Shown piece after piece: positions 52,150-61,111 of a stretch of DNA of 64,000 nt. Numbering within the stretch: position 1 is the first letter of the stretch; each line of letters starts with the position of its first letter. Location of the stretch: the NCBI GenBank assembly GCA_017462345.1, contig JAFTRI010000017.1, positions 24,657-88,656 on the forward strand. The letters run 5' to 3'. Made by a program: the position numbers and the translations under genes. The notes beneath the pieces are model-generated. The model made no database searches. It saw only the letters and a list, made by a program, of their open reading frames with translations, and was not told the DNA's origin. The DNA is from Muribaculaceae bacterium. GTDB lineage: Bacteria > Bacteroidota > Bacteroidia > Bacteroidales > Muribaculaceae.

Positions 52150-52815
52150 ATGAAGGCATGTCGTGTTGTCATATTGCTTGCGATGATTCTTGGCCTGTTC
52201 GGTATGGTGGCCTGCGGAGGGGGTGGCAGTGAGGATCTGGTGCGCCCGCAACTAAGCCATTCGGAACTTGTGCTGTCGGTTGGTGAAACGGCGTCGATTA
52301 GTGTTTCGGGGGCGTCTGCGGTTACTGCAACACCGTCTGATGGCAGAATAATATCGGTTTCTGTTTCGGGAACAGGCATATCCGTTGTGGCTCTTGCTCC
52401 GGGAGCTGCTACTGTAAAGGTTGATGCTGCCGGCAACTGGCTCCAATGTCGCGTTACTGTGGTTGCCGATGACTCTCCTTACAGTTATGATACCGAATTG
52501 GCTGACGCCACCTCCCGTTATGAATCCTCATCATTGTCTCTCGTGTATGATGATGACACTCCGGGTATCATTTTCTCAATGGATGATGCCGGTAATCTGG
52601 AGATACTCAGCCTTGACACCGGGGCGGATGTCAGGTTCTTGCCAGGCGGTGAATATGGGCAGGGAATACTGGAAAATGCAATATTGACAGTGAACGGTAA
52701 TGCTGTGGAGTTGTCGGAAGCAAGGGTGGAACGCTGTGACGCATCCGGTTTGTGGTTGAACCTCACTGTTGCCGGTTCGGGCGAACACGTTGTGCTGGTC
52801 GTTACCGGTCTTTAA
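52150..52815 (+). CDS. Lipoprotein with Ig-like repeat, unknown function
   Basis: 221 aa. MKACRVVILLAMILGLFGMVACGGGGSED is a lipoprotein signal with lipobox MVAC followed by Gly-rich and acidic residues. Residues about 35-100 resemble a bacterial Ig-like (Big_2) domain (ELVLSVGETASISVSG ... SVSVSGTGISVVALAPGAATVKVDA). The C-terminal half is beta-rich without a recognised family. It follows the endonuclease immediately and converges with lgt, overlapping its stop by four bases. Confidence 0.75.
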   Translation: MKACRVVILLAMILGLFGMVACGGGGSEDLVRPQLSHSELVLSVGETASISVSGASAVTATPSDGRIISVSVSGTGISVVALAPGAATVKVDAAGNWLQCRVTVVADDSPYSYDTELADATSRYESSSLSLVYDDDTPGIIFSMDDAGNLEILSLDTGADVRFLPGGEYGQGILENAILTVNGNAVELSEARVERCDASGLWLNLTVAGSGEHVVLVVTGL

Positions 52816-53687
52816 CGCTTTTTCTTGGAACGGTCATCTGCATCGGCAAACCGCTCAGGAAATTCAAGATGAATTTTAGGACGGGTTAGTGAATAGATTA
52901 CAAGGCATATTCCAGCAATAATGAATGGCACGCTGAGCAGTTGTCCCATATTCAATGCCATCGATTCCTCAAATTCCACCTGATTGTTCTTGATGAATTC
53001 TATTACGAAACGCGGCAGGAATATACCGATAAAGAATATCCCGAAGATCAGCCCGGGACGCTGTTGGGCGTTTTTTTTCCAGTACATCCACATCAGCAAT
53101 CCGAACAAGGCGAAGTAACATAAAGCCTCGTAAATCTGCGTCGGGTGGGATGGTTGGGAGAAAATCGGTTCAGCCCCTTGTTGCCACCAGTGGAGATTTT
53201 CGATAAAACGGAAACCCCACGGCAGATCGGTGGGGTGTCCGTAAATTTCGTGGTTGAACAGGTTGCCTAATCTGATAAGACCGCCTACAAGGGCTATGGG
53301 GATAACAAGCCTGTCAAATGTCCATATAGGATTGCGTTTGGTGGTGAAGATTGAGAAAAAGATGACTCCGAGGATGACCCCTATGGTGCCACCATGGCTT
53401 GCCAATCCGCCTTCCCATATATACAGTATAGAGATAGGGTCTTGGGAATATTTGTCCCATTCATAAAAGAATACATGCCCGAGACGTGAGCCGATAATTG
53501 TTCCGGCAACTACCCACATCAGCAGTGTTCCCATCCACTTCTCAGGAGCACCCTCATGCTTGAACATCCTGGCTACGATATTGTAGCCGAGCAGGAAGCC
53601 TACGGCAAAAAACAGTCCGTACCATCTTATGTTAACAAAAGAGTCGATGAAATCGGGATCGGCAGTCCATGTTATGAAGTCAAGCAT
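52812..53687 (-). CDS. lgt: Prolipoprotein diacylglyceryl transferase
   Basis: Inner-membrane enzyme that moves a diacylglyceryl group from phosphatidylglycerol to the lipobox Cys, the first step of lipoprotein maturation. 291 aa with seven predicted helices. Motifs: RWYGLFFAVGFLLGY, the Lgt signature GSRLGHVFFYEW, IWEGGLASHGGTIG, GRLGN-like RLGNLFNHEIYGHPT, and SHPTQIYEALCYF. A basic tail (DRSKKKR) ends the protein. The product serves the many lipoproteins in this window. It starts 24 nt after ddh. Confidence 0.95.
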   Translation of the reverse strand: MLDFITWTADPDFIDSFVNIRWYGLFFAVGFLLGYNIVARMFKHEGAPEKWMGTLLMWVVAGTIIGSRLGHVFFYEWDKYSQDPISILYIWEGGLASHGGTIGVILGVIFFSIFTTKRNPIWTFDRLVIPIALVGGLIRLGNLFNHEIYGHPTDLPWGFRFIENLHWWQQGAEPIFSQPSHPTQIYEALCYFALFGLLMWMYWKKNAQQRPGLIFGIFFIGIFLPRFVIEFIKNNQVEFEESMALNMGQLLSVPFIIAGICLVIYSLTRPKIHLEFPERFADADDRSKKKR

Positions 53688-53711
53688 AGCGGTGTTCAGA
53701 TGTCGGGTAGG

Positions 53712-54608
53712 TTATACAAGATGCTTTATGAGTTCTTCGCGCTCTCCGTAGAGAAGGTCGATTACCGGGATTTCTATCATTGTGTAAGCTCCGGGGCGTT
53801 GCAACATGGATGCACGTGCCACACCAACGAGAATCTGGGCAGTGAGTGCAGGATTGTTAATACTCATGTTGAACTCGAAGCGCTGGTTCTGTGTCTTGCC
53901 TGACACTCCTTTTCGCACCATGTTCACTCCGTGCCCCATGTCCTTGACTTCATCTACCGAATTGACTTGTATCACGTGGGTCTCGTCGCTTGCAAAATAG
54001 GGGTCTTCCTTTACTGCACGTGCCACGTCTTCAAGTTTATAGCCATCTTCAAGCTCCACATACACCATGCGCCGGTGTATTCCTGTACCGAGCGGGATTG
54101 TCATTGACAGTGCATCTTTTACCCCGTCTTTGGACTTGACGCAAACGGTGTGTCCCATACTCATTCCGGGCCCGAAATTGGTATAGGTTACGCCTTTGGG
54201 GGCTGCTGCCTGCATCAGTGCACGTACTATCGAGTCGCTCCCCGGATCCCATCCTGCCGAGATGATTGCAACAGACCCGTGTTCCTTGGCTATTGCGTCA
54301 AGCCGGCTGCGTAACCCGGCAATGCCGGTGTGGATATCGAAACTGTCAACCGTATTTACTCCTTCGGCAAGCAGTGCTTCGGCATGTTTTTCCACTTCGC
54401 GTGTAGGTGTACACAATATTGCGACATCTATCTTTCCGAGTTCGTGGATGTCGGTTACTACTTTGTAGGACGCGACTTCGCCGGGATTGTTTGCAGTGCT
54501 TCGGCGCACTATTCCTGCCACTTCAAAGTCCGGCGCCTCCTGTAATGCTTCGAGTACATACTTTCCGATGTTGCCATATCCTACGATGGCTGCTTTGATT
54601 TTGGTCAT
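53712..54608 (-). CDS. ddh: meso-Diaminopimelate D-dehydrogenase
   Basis: An NADPH-linked enzyme making meso-DAP from tetrahydrodipicolinate in one step, for lysine and peptidoglycan. 298 aa. NADP-binding GYGNIGKYVLEAL (about 10-22), VRRS, AILCTPTREVEKHAE, SAGWDPGSDSIVRALMQAAAPKG and NFGPGMSMGHTVCVKSKDGVKDALSMT are Ddh hallmarks. It lies 26 nt after ackA and 24 nt before lgt, so pta-ackA-ddh-lgt may be one transcript. The same genome could also use the DapL route. Confidence 0.94.
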   Translation of the reverse strand: MTKIKAAIVGYGNIGKYVLEALQEAPDFEVAGIVRRSTANNPGEVASYKVVTDIHELGKIDVAILCTPTREVEKHAEALLAEGVNTVDSFDIHTGIAGLRSRLDAIAKEHGSVAIISAGWDPGSDSIVRALMQAAAPKGVTYTNFGPGMSMGHTVCVKSKDGVKDALSMTIPLGTGIHRRMVYVELEDGYKLEDVARAVKEDPYFASDETHVIQVNSVDEVKDMGHGVNMVRKGVSGKTQNQRFEFNMSINNPALTAQILVGVARASMLQRPGAYTMIEIPVIDLLYGEREELIKHLV

Positions 54609-54634
54609 ATCGCTACGGTTGATTAATGGTTGCT

Positions 54635-55846
54635 TTATTCGGATTGGCGGCCGTTGACTATCGCTTCTGTGTCACGGGCAATCATCAGTTCTTCGTCGGT
54701 GGGAATGACTACCACTTTGACTTTTGAGTCAGGAGTCGATATTACAGTCTCGGTACCTCTTGTCCTGGCATTCAGTTCGGAGTCTATTTCCACGCCCATG
54801 AATGCGAGTGGAGCGCACACGTTCTCACGTACACCTGTCTGGTTTTCGCCTACACCTCCGGTGAATACGATAATGTCGACACCGCCCATTTCTGCAGCGT
54901 ATGCACCGATATATTTCAGAATACGTTGCTCATACATGTCGAGTGCGAGCTTTGCGCGCTCGTTGCCTGCGTTCACGGCTGCTTCAATCTCGCGCATGTC
55001 CGATGATATTTCTGTTACACCGGCTACACCGCTTTCCTTGTTGATTATACGTTGGATGTCTCCTGCCGACAGGTTGTGCTTGGTCATCAGAAATGTCAGT
55101 GCACCGGGATCGATGTCCCCGACACGTGTTCCCATCATAAGACCTTCGGTAGGTGTCAGACCCATTGACGTGTCGATACTCTTGCCGTATTTTACGGCTG
55201 TAATACTGCCTCCATTTCCCACATGACAGGTGATGATGCGCTGTGATGCGCTGTCGACACCGAGGAACTGGCATACACGTTGGGAAACATAGCGGTGGCT
55301 TGTGCCGTGGAAACCGTAGCGGCGTATCCCGTCTTCTGCATAGTATTTGTAGGGGAGGGCATACATGAATGACTTGGCAGGCATTGTCTGGTGGAATGCC
55401 GTGTCAAATACGCCTACTTGCGGCACGTCGGGCATCAGTGCCGTGATCGCCTCAATACCGGTCATATTGGCGGGGTTGTGCAGCGGTGCTATATCGTAGC
55501 ATTCTTTTATCTTTGCGATGACATCGTCATCGATCAGTACGCTCTTGTTGAATTTTTCTCCTCCGTGTACCACGCGGTGTCCCACTGCGTCTATTTCGTC
55601 AAAACTCTTGATGCATCCCTCTTTGGCATCGGTGAGATTGTGCAGGATTGCGCTCACTGCTCCATTGTGGTCGGTAAGGCCGAGTTCAACTATTTCCTTT
55701 GAGCCGTCTTGGCGTTTGAATTTGAGAAAACCGTCTTCAAGACCTATTTTTTCAACTCCGCCTTCTGCGAGGGTGTTGTCGTTGGTTGTGTCGATGAGTT
55801 TGTATTTAACCGAACTGCTTCCGCAGTTTAAAACTAAGATTTTCAT
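54635..55846 (-). CDS. ackA: Acetate kinase
   Basis: Makes ATP from acetyl phosphate, the last step of acetate fermentation. 403 aa. ASKHA-fold motifs: MKILVLNCGSSSVKYKL, GHRVVHGGEKF, PLHNPANM, FDTAFHQTMP, YGFHGTSHRYV, CHVGNGGSI and FTGGVGENQ. All catalytic residues seem in place. 28 nt after pta. Confidence 0.97.
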   Translation of the reverse strand: MKILVLNCGSSSVKYKLIDTTNDNTLAEGGVEKIGLEDGFLKFKRQDGSKEIVELGLTDHNGAVSAILHNLTDAKEGCIKSFDEIDAVGHRVVHGGEKFNKSVLIDDDVIAKIKECYDIAPLHNPANMTGIEAITALMPDVPQVGVFDTAFHQTMPAKSFMYALPYKYYAEDGIRRYGFHGTSHRYVSQRVCQFLGVDSASQRIITCHVGNGGSITAVKYGKSIDTSMGLTPTEGLMMGTRVGDIDPGALTFLMTKHNLSAGDIQRIINKESGVAGVTEISSDMREIEAAVNAGNERAKLALDMYEQRILKYIGAYAAEMGGVDIIVFTGGVGENQTGVRENVCAPLAFMGVEIDSELNARTRGTETVISTPDSKVKVVVIPTDEELMIARDTEAIVNGRQSE

Positions 55847-55874
55847 GATTGGTGATTGATAATGGGGGTTGTTT

Positions 55875-56891
55875 TTATGAATTGGCTTTAAGTCCTATCG
55901 CTTGATTGCATGTGATGATTATAGTCTTGAAAATGTCTTCGGGGAAACATCCGCGTGAAAGATCGTTGACCGGAGCTGCAAGACCTTGCAGAATGGGGCC
56001 TACGGCCTGTACTCCTCCGAGCCGCTGTACGAGTTTGTAGGTAATGTTGCCTACTTCGAGTGACGGGAATACAAGGACATTGGCACGTCCGCTCAATGGG
56101 CTGTTGGGAGCTTTGCTGTTGGCTACACTCGGGACAATTGCGGCATCGGCCTGCAATTCGCCGTCAAGAATGAGGTTGGGTGCCATCTCACGGGCAATCT
56201 GGGTTGCTTCGATAACTTTGTCGACACGGGGATGGCGTGCACTGCCTTTAGTCGAGAAACTGAGGATTGCGACGCGTGGCTCTATTCCTGCGATGTCACG
56301 TGCTGTCTGTGATGCCGATACGGCAATTTGCGCAAGTTCTTTGGATGACGGGTCGGGGATTACTGCACAGTCGGCAAATACGAGCAGGTCGTCTGTCCCG
56401 AATTTTGAGCCTTCAGGAAGCAGCATGATGAATGCGCCTGATACTACATCTATGCCTTTTTGGGTCTTGATGACTTGGAATGCTGCACGGAGCACGTTTC
56501 CGGTAGTGTTCATCGCTCCGGCCACCTGTCCGTCGGCATCTCCGGCTTTTACCATGAGGCAGCCGAGATAGAGCGGATTGGCGGTAGTGAGACGTGCCTC
56601 CTCCATGGTAATCCCTTTGCTTTTTCTGAGATCGAAGAATATGGGGGCATAGCGGTCGATTACCGTCTCGTCGGCGGGATTGACAATCGTAGCTTTCTTG
56701 ATATTTTCAAGATTCAGCTCTTTGGCCATTGCCAGTATGTCGCGAGGATCGCCTATGAGTATTATGTCAGCGATACGGTCGGCAATGATGCGGTCGGCTG
56801 CGGTGAGTGTACGGGGTTCAGTCCCTTCGGGAAGGACGATGCGTTGGCGTTGGTTTTTAGCCCTTTCGGTGAGCTTGTCAAAAAGTCCCAT
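55875..56891 (-). CDS. pta: Phosphate acetyltransferase
   Basis: Converts acetyl-CoA and phosphate to acetyl phosphate. 338 aa, the short single-domain form with only the PTA_PTB catalytic domain, no N-terminal DRTGG/regulatory part. Motifs: [78 protein letters not shown] and [23 protein letters not shown]. First gene of the pta-ackA pair, with its own -7 box about 38 nt upstream. Confidence 0.96.
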   Translation of the reverse strand: MGLFDKLTERAKNQRQRIVLPEGTEPRTLTAADRIIADRIADIILIGDPRDILAMAKELNLENIKKATIVNPADETVIDRYAPIFFDLRKSKGITMEEARLTTANPLYLGCLMVKAGDADGQVAGAMNTTGNVLRAAFQVIKTQKGIDVVSGAFIMLLPEGSKFGTDDLLVFADCAVIPDPSSKELAQIAVSASQTARDIAGIEPRVAILSFSTKGSARHPRVDKVIEATQIAREMAPNLILDGELQADAAIVPSVANSKAPNSPLSGRANVLVFPSLEVGNITYKLVQRLGGVQAVGPILQGLAAPVNDLSRGCFPEDIFKTIIITCNQAIGLKANS

Positions 56892-56928
56892 AGTTGTGAA
56901 TCGTGTAAATGTGTTATTTTTATATATG

Positions 56929-56936
56929 CAAAATTA
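56929..56936 (-). promoter_or_regulatory. -7 promoter element for pta-ackA
   Basis: Minus strand TAATTTTG, matching TAnnTTTG. No -33 found. Confidence 0.5.
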
Positions 56937-57113
56937 CATCGAAAATGGCAGATGTGTTTAAATAAACCGTAGAAATTTCTAAAAATCTTATTAATAACTT
57001 TAACGCCGGTGATTTTATTGGGGAATTATATACGATGATACGGAAAATGTTATTACTTCGCACTTGTAAACGATGTGCCTGGTATTTGGCAAAATATAGA
57101 AATCTTGTAAAGC

Positions 57114-57497
57114 ATGGAAAAAGTAAGGATAGCAATGGAGTTTGACATGAAAAGTGCACCCGTGTCGCTCCTGTGGCCATATATATCTACCGCCAATGGT
57201 TTGCAACAATGGTTTGCCGACAAGGTGGATGTAATCGGTAAGGATTATGAGTTTCAATGGAATCAGGTGCCACAGACGGCTCATTTGCTCAGCCATCGGG
57301 CAGGTTCTCATGTCCGTTTCCATTGGACGGATGAAGATCCGAAAGTTTACTTTGAAATGCGCATAGCGGTAAATGAATTGACTGACAGTACGGTACTTGC
57401 CGTGATCGATTATGCTGAGCCCGGTGATGAGGATGACACGCGCGATCTGTGGGCATCGCAGGTCGATGCGTTGCGTCGTGTCATCGGCTGCCTGTAA
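57114..57497 (+). CDS. START-like (AHSA1/SRPBCC) domain protein
   Basis: 127 aa. It has the pattern of a helix-grip fold: MEKVRIAMEFDMKSAPVSLLWPYISTANGLQQWFADKV, then strands with GKDYEFQW, RFHWTDEDPKVYFEMRI and TVLAVIDYAEPGD, and a C-terminal helix (DLWASQVDALRRVIGCL). These proteins bind a hydrophobic ligand or act as cochaperones; which one is unknown here. Single gene, ending in a strong terminator. Confidence 0.8.
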   Translation: MEKVRIAMEFDMKSAPVSLLWPYISTANGLQQWFADKVDVIGKDYEFQWNQVPQTAHLLSHRAGSHVRFHWTDEDPKVYFEMRIAVNELTDSTVLAVIDYAEPGDEDDTRDLWASQVDALRRVIGCL

Positions 57498-57517
57498 GGA
57501 TTTATCATGAAGAAAAA

Positions 57518-57560
57518 GTGTGCCGGTAGGGTTATCTTCCTGTCCGGCACACATTTTTTT
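57518..57560 (+). terminator. Terminator after the START-like gene
   Basis: GTGTGCCGG at 57518-57526 pairs with CCGGCACAC at 57544-57552, with a further inner AGG/CCT pair, followed by ATTTTTTT. Preceded by A-rich sequence, so it may also work leftwards. Confidence 0.88.
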
Positions 57561-57626
57561 GTGGTTGGTACGGTGTTATTTGACCAATAAGCCGAATATG
57601 GCTTCCGAAGTGTTATGGTGACGGAA

Positions 57627-57668
57627 ATAAAGAATCCGATTCAACAATGGTTGAATCGGATTCTTTAT
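57627..57668 (-). terminator. Terminator of rplS
   Basis: A perfect 19-bp stem (57627-57645 with 57650-57668, loop AATG), the longest hairpin in the window. It lies 22 nt after the rplS stop. Its outer arm on the minus strand ends with T-rich TTCTTTAT. Confidence 0.88.
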
Positions 57669-57690
57669 CGTTTCTTGTGGTGTCGCGGGA

Positions 57691-58044
57691 TTAACCGTTA
57701 ACGCGACGTTCTTTGATACGTGCTTTCTTGCCGGTGAGCTTACGCAGATAGTAAAGCTTGGCGCGACGTACTTTACCGTATTTGTTTACAACGATAGAGT
57801 CAATGAACGGAGATTCGATGGGGAAAATACGTTCAACTCCGATGTTGTCGCTCATCTTGCGTACAGTGAAACGCTTCTTGTCACCTTCGCCGGAGATACG
57901 GATTACTACACCACGGTACTGCTGGATACGCTCTTTGTTCCCTTCCTTGATGCGGTAAGCGACTGTGATTGTGTCGCCGGGTCCGAATTGGGGATGTTGC
58001 TTGCCTGTTGCAAACGCCTCTTCGGCAATCTTAATTAAATCCAT
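57691..58044 (-). CDS. rplS: 50S ribosomal protein L19
   Basis: 117 aa. [94 protein letters not shown] is a complete L19. Single-gene unit here (trmD is not adjacent), with its own promoter and strong terminator. Confidence 0.98.
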   Translation of the reverse strand: MDLIKIAEEAFATGKQHPQFGPGDTITVAYRIKEGNKERIQQYRGVVIRISGEGDKKRFTVRKMSDNIGVERIFPIESPFIDSIVVNKYGKVRRAKLYYLRKLTGKKARIKERRVNG

Positions 58045-58125
58045 TTCTTTATATGTTTAGAATGTTATTATTACTCGCAATGTAGCCAAGCTGCTTGTCA
58101 TGCCAGAGATTGCGAAAAATCTGTG

Positions 58126-58156
58126 CAAAGTTAGGCAATAATTGTGAATTGCGCAA
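58126..58156 (-). promoter_or_regulatory. Promoter of rplS
   Basis: Minus strand: TTG (58156-58154), 20-nt spacer, TAACTTTG (58133-58126). Full consensus match. Confidence 0.75.
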
Positions 58157-58174
58157 TATCTTGGCGTGTATAGG

Positions 58175-58732
58175 TTATTTTTTTATCTCGTAGTAAGGTA
58201 TGTCAACAAGTTTGAGGTTGAATTTAAGGCAACTGTAAGGCTTGATCGACCCGTATTCGCTCTCGTTGTAGGCCTGCCGGTAAGGTATTACCACTTCACA
58301 TGAATCGCCTACGTGCATGTCCTCAAGTGCTATCAGCCACCCGCGGATAACCGATGTGCACTTTGTGCGGAAGATGCTGTCGCCGTTGGCTGTCAGGGCG
58401 TAGGACGAGTCAAACATTGCGCCGTCGCATGTGTAGCCGGCATATTTGACATCGACGGTGCTGGTCTCTAACGGTGACAGATTGCCGGCTGTCAGTGTCC
58501 GGTCATTGAAATAGTGGATAAGTACGTATGCCTGGGTGTCCCATGCCGGAACAAGCCGGGTAAAATAGGGTGTGCCGTCTGCGTTTGTCCTGCCGGACTG
58601 TTCTTGTATCCATGTTTCATTGGTGACACGCCAGTCGCTGTATTTTTCCCATGTGTCCTCATCATCGCTACATGAGACAGTGGTGATGATAAGCGTTAAC
58701 GCTGAAAGTAATATTAGCGGGAATCGTTTCAT
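58175..58732 (-). CDS. FKBP-type peptidyl-prolyl isomerase lipoprotein
   Basis: 185 aa. MKRFPLILLSALTLIITTVSCSDDEDTW is a lipoprotein signal with lipobox VSCS and acidic residues after the Cys. The C-terminal domain has FKBP features: VDVKYAGYTCDGAMFDSSY, VIRGWLIALEDMHVGDSCEVVIPYRQAYNESEYGSIKPYSCLKFNLKLVDI. Key FKBP aromatic residues are only partly kept, so isomerase activity is uncertain. It lies 9 nt after lemA and is probably cotranscribed. Confidence 0.85.
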   Translation of the reverse strand: MKRFPLILLSALTLIITTVSCSDDEDTWEKYSDWRVTNETWIQEQSGRTNADGTPYFTRLVPAWDTQAYVLIHYFNDRTLTAGNLSPLETSTVDVKYAGYTCDGAMFDSSYALTANGDSIFRTKCTSVIRGWLIALEDMHVGDSCEVVIPYRQAYNESEYGSIKPYSCLKFNLKLVDIPYYEIKK

Positions 58733-58741
58733 GTCAGATGT

Positions 58742-59362
58742 TTAAAATTGTACTATCGGAGCTTTTTCTGCACCTGCTTCGGCTGCAAATTGTGGTTTGG
58801 GCTCAAACCCGAATATGCTTGCGAAAATGCGTCCGGGGAATTTCTTGATTGAAGTGTTGTACTCCTTTACTGCGACGGTGTAACGTTGGCGTTCGGTAGA
58901 GATGCGGTTTTCTGTACCCTCAAGTTGTGTCTGGAGATCCTGGAAGTTCCGGTTGGCTTTCAGGTCGGGATAGGCTTCCCGTACGGCATTGACATAGATG
59001 TCGAGTGCCCCTTTCAGATTACTTTGTGCCTGCTGGTACTTCTCAAGCCCGTCCTGCGATGCCTGTGCTTCGCCGGGGGCGATGCTGTTTGCTTCGTTGT
59101 AGGCTTTGGACAGTCCAACGCGGGCATCCGTTACCGACTGAAGTGTGGTGCTTTCATGCGTTGCATACCCTTTCACGGTGTTGACGAGGTTGGGGATGAG
59201 GTCGGTGCGGCGTTGGTACTGGTTCTCGACCTGAGCCCATGTCTGATCTACTGTCTGTTCCTTTTCCACCATTCCGTTGTAGCTGTTGCATGCACCGGCA
59301 CACAACATCAGGACTACGGCGGCGATTACACCTATTGTGATTGTCTTTGCGTTTAATTTCAT
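58742..59362 (-). CDS. lemA: LemA family protein
   Basis: 206 aa. One N-terminal hydrophobic segment (about 7-24; VLMLCAGACNSYN could be a lipobox with Cys25) followed by the LemA helical core: NQYQRRTDLIPNLVNTVKGYATHESTTLQSVTDARVG, NLKGALDIYVNAVREAYPDLKANRNFQDLQTQLEGTENRISTERQRYTVAVKEYNTSIKKFPGRIFASIFGF. Function unclear; LemA relates to envelope stress in some bacteria and often sits beside a TPM-domain protein, absent here. Confidence 0.93.
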   Translation of the reverse strand: MKLNAKTITIGVIAAVVLMLCAGACNSYNGMVEKEQTVDQTWAQVENQYQRRTDLIPNLVNTVKGYATHESTTLQSVTDARVGLSKAYNEANSIAPGEAQASQDGLEKYQQAQSNLKGALDIYVNAVREAYPDLKANRNFQDLQTQLEGTENRISTERQRYTVAVKEYNTSIKKFPGRIFASIFGFEPKPQFAAEAGAEKAPIVQF

Positions 59363-59409
59363 GATCTGAATGATATATGGGAGAGTGGTTAATGGTTTGT
59401 GTATTTTGT

Positions 59410-60954
59410 CTATCCCAACTTGCGGAGTAGGGCGTTGAGGCTTACCTGATCGTGGATGAGCTTGTGCAGATCGGTGATTGCAACACGGCTCTGCTCCATC
59501 GAGTCGCGTTCACGCAGGGTGACTGTATTGTCTTCAAGCGTCTGATGGTCGACGGTGATGCAGAAAGGTGTCCCTATCGCATCCTGACGGCGGTAACGCT
59601 TGCCGATGGAGTCTTTTTCCTCATAGTGGGTTGTGAAGTCGAATTTCAGGCCGTTGACTATCTCCCGGGCTTTTTCAGGTAGCCCGTCCTTGCGTACGAG
59701 TGGCATTACTGCGCATTTTACCGGAGCAAGGGCGGCGGGGAGATGAAGGACAACGCGCTTGTCTCCACCTTCGAGTTCCTGTTCCTCGTAAGAAGAACAG
59801 AGCACCGAAAGGAACATGCGGTCGACGCCTATCGATGTCTCAATTACGTAGGGTGTGTATGACTCGTTGAGCTCGGGATCGAAGTACTGTATCTTCTTGC
59901 CTGAGAATTTCTCATGCTGGCTGAGGTCAAAGTTGGTGCGTGAGTGTATTCCCTCGACTTCCTTGAACCCGAACGGCATTTCAAACTCGATGTCGGTTGC
60001 TGCGTTGGCATAGTGGGCGAGTTTGTCATGGTCGTGATAGCGGTACTTGTGGTCGCCGAGTCCGAGAGCCTTGTGCCATTTCAGACGTGTCTCTTTCCAT
60101 TGGGCAAACCATTTGAGTTCTTCTCCCGGACGTACAAAGAACTGCATTTCCATCTGTTCGAATTCGCGCATGCGGAAGATGAACTGGCGGGCAACTATCT
60201 CATTACGGAATGCCTTTCCTATCTGGGCGATACCGAAGGGGATACGCATGCGCCCGGTTTTCTGTACGTTGAGATAGTTGACAAAGATGCCCTGTGCGGT
60301 CTCGGGACGCAGGTACACGGTCATTGCGCCGTCGGCGGTACTGCCCATTTCGGTCTTGAACATGAGGTTGAACTGGCGCACTTCTGTCCAGTTTTTGGTA
60401 CCTGAGATGGGACATACTATTTCGCAGTCGAGGATTATTTGACGCAACTCCTCAAGGTTGTTGTCATTGAGTGCTGTGGCAAAGCGTTCATGTAGGGCGT
60501 CGCGCTTGGCGGCGATTTCCTGAACGCGAGGATTGGTCTGGCGGAACAATGCCTCGTCAAAATTTTCACCGAAACGTTTACGTGCCTTGGCGACTTCTTT
60601 CTCGATTTTGTCATCCATCTTGGCAAGTTCCTCTTCGATGAGGACATCGGCGCGGTAGCGTTTCTTCGAGTCGCGATTGTCGATCAGAGGGTCATTGAAG
60701 GCATCGACGTGTCCCGATGCTTTCCAGATGGTGGGGTGCATGAAGATTGCGGAATCGATACCCACAATGTTCTCGTGCAGCAATGTCATCGCGTCCCACC
60801 AGTAACGCTTGATGTTATTTTTCAGTTCTACACCGTTCTGACCGTAGTCGTAAACGGCTGAGAGCCCGTCGTAAACTTCACTTGACTGGAATACAAAGCC
60901 GTATTCCTTGGCATGGGAAACAATTTTCTTGAAAACGTCGTCTTGTTGTGCCAT
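59410..60954 (-). CDS. glyS: Glycine--tRNA ligase, single-chain (alpha2 type)
   Basis: Charges tRNA-Gly. Class II synthetase of the archaeal/eukaryotic type in one 514-aa chain, rather than the separate glyQ/glyS subunits. Starts with the EYGFVFQSSEVYDGLSAVYDYGQNGVELKNNIKRYWW motif. Motif 2 is near GRMRIPFGIAQIGKAFRNEIVARQFIFRMREFEQMEMQFF, and motif 3 is GVDRMFLSVL. The anticodon-binding domain ends the protein (DAIGTPFCITVDHQTLEDNTVTLRERDSMEQ). A -7 box TAAATTTG lies about 67 nt upstream. Confidence 0.96.
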   Translation of the reverse strand: MAQQDDVFKKIVSHAKEYGFVFQSSEVYDGLSAVYDYGQNGVELKNNIKRYWWDAMTLLHENIVGIDSAIFMHPTIWKASGHVDAFNDPLIDNRDSKKRYRADVLIEEELAKMDDKIEKEVAKARKRFGENFDEALFRQTNPRVQEIAAKRDALHERFATALNDNNLEELRQIILDCEIVCPISGTKNWTEVRQFNLMFKTEMGSTADGAMTVYLRPETAQGIFVNYLNVQKTGRMRIPFGIAQIGKAFRNEIVARQFIFRMREFEQMEMQFFVRPGEELKWFAQWKETRLKWHKALGLGDHKYRYHDHDKLAHYANAATDIEFEMPFGFKEVEGIHSRTNFDLSQHEKFSGKKIQYFDPELNESYTPYVIETSIGVDRMFLSVLCSSYEEQELEGGDKRVVLHLPAALAPVKCAVMPLVRKDGLPEKAREIVNGLKFDFTTHYEEKDSIGKRYRRQDAIGTPFCITVDHQTLEDNTVTLRERDSMEQSRVAITDLHKLIHDQVSLNALLRKLG

Positions 60955-61020
60955 AATTCGATATTGTTATTCTGTTTCTTAATTATCAATAGGTTGGGGG
61001 TATTAACCCGTTCAAAGCGA

Positions 61021-61028
61021 CAAATTTA
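61021..61028 (-). promoter_or_regulatory. -7 promoter element for glyS
   Basis: Minus strand TAAATTTG, matching TAnnTTTG, 67 nt before the ATG. Confidence 0.5.
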
Positions 61029-61111
61029 CGCATTTTTCCCGATATAGCCCATCCGCTTCATATTAAAAAACAAAAAAGTACCCTGATACATTCATCGGGA
61101 ACCGGTGTGGA

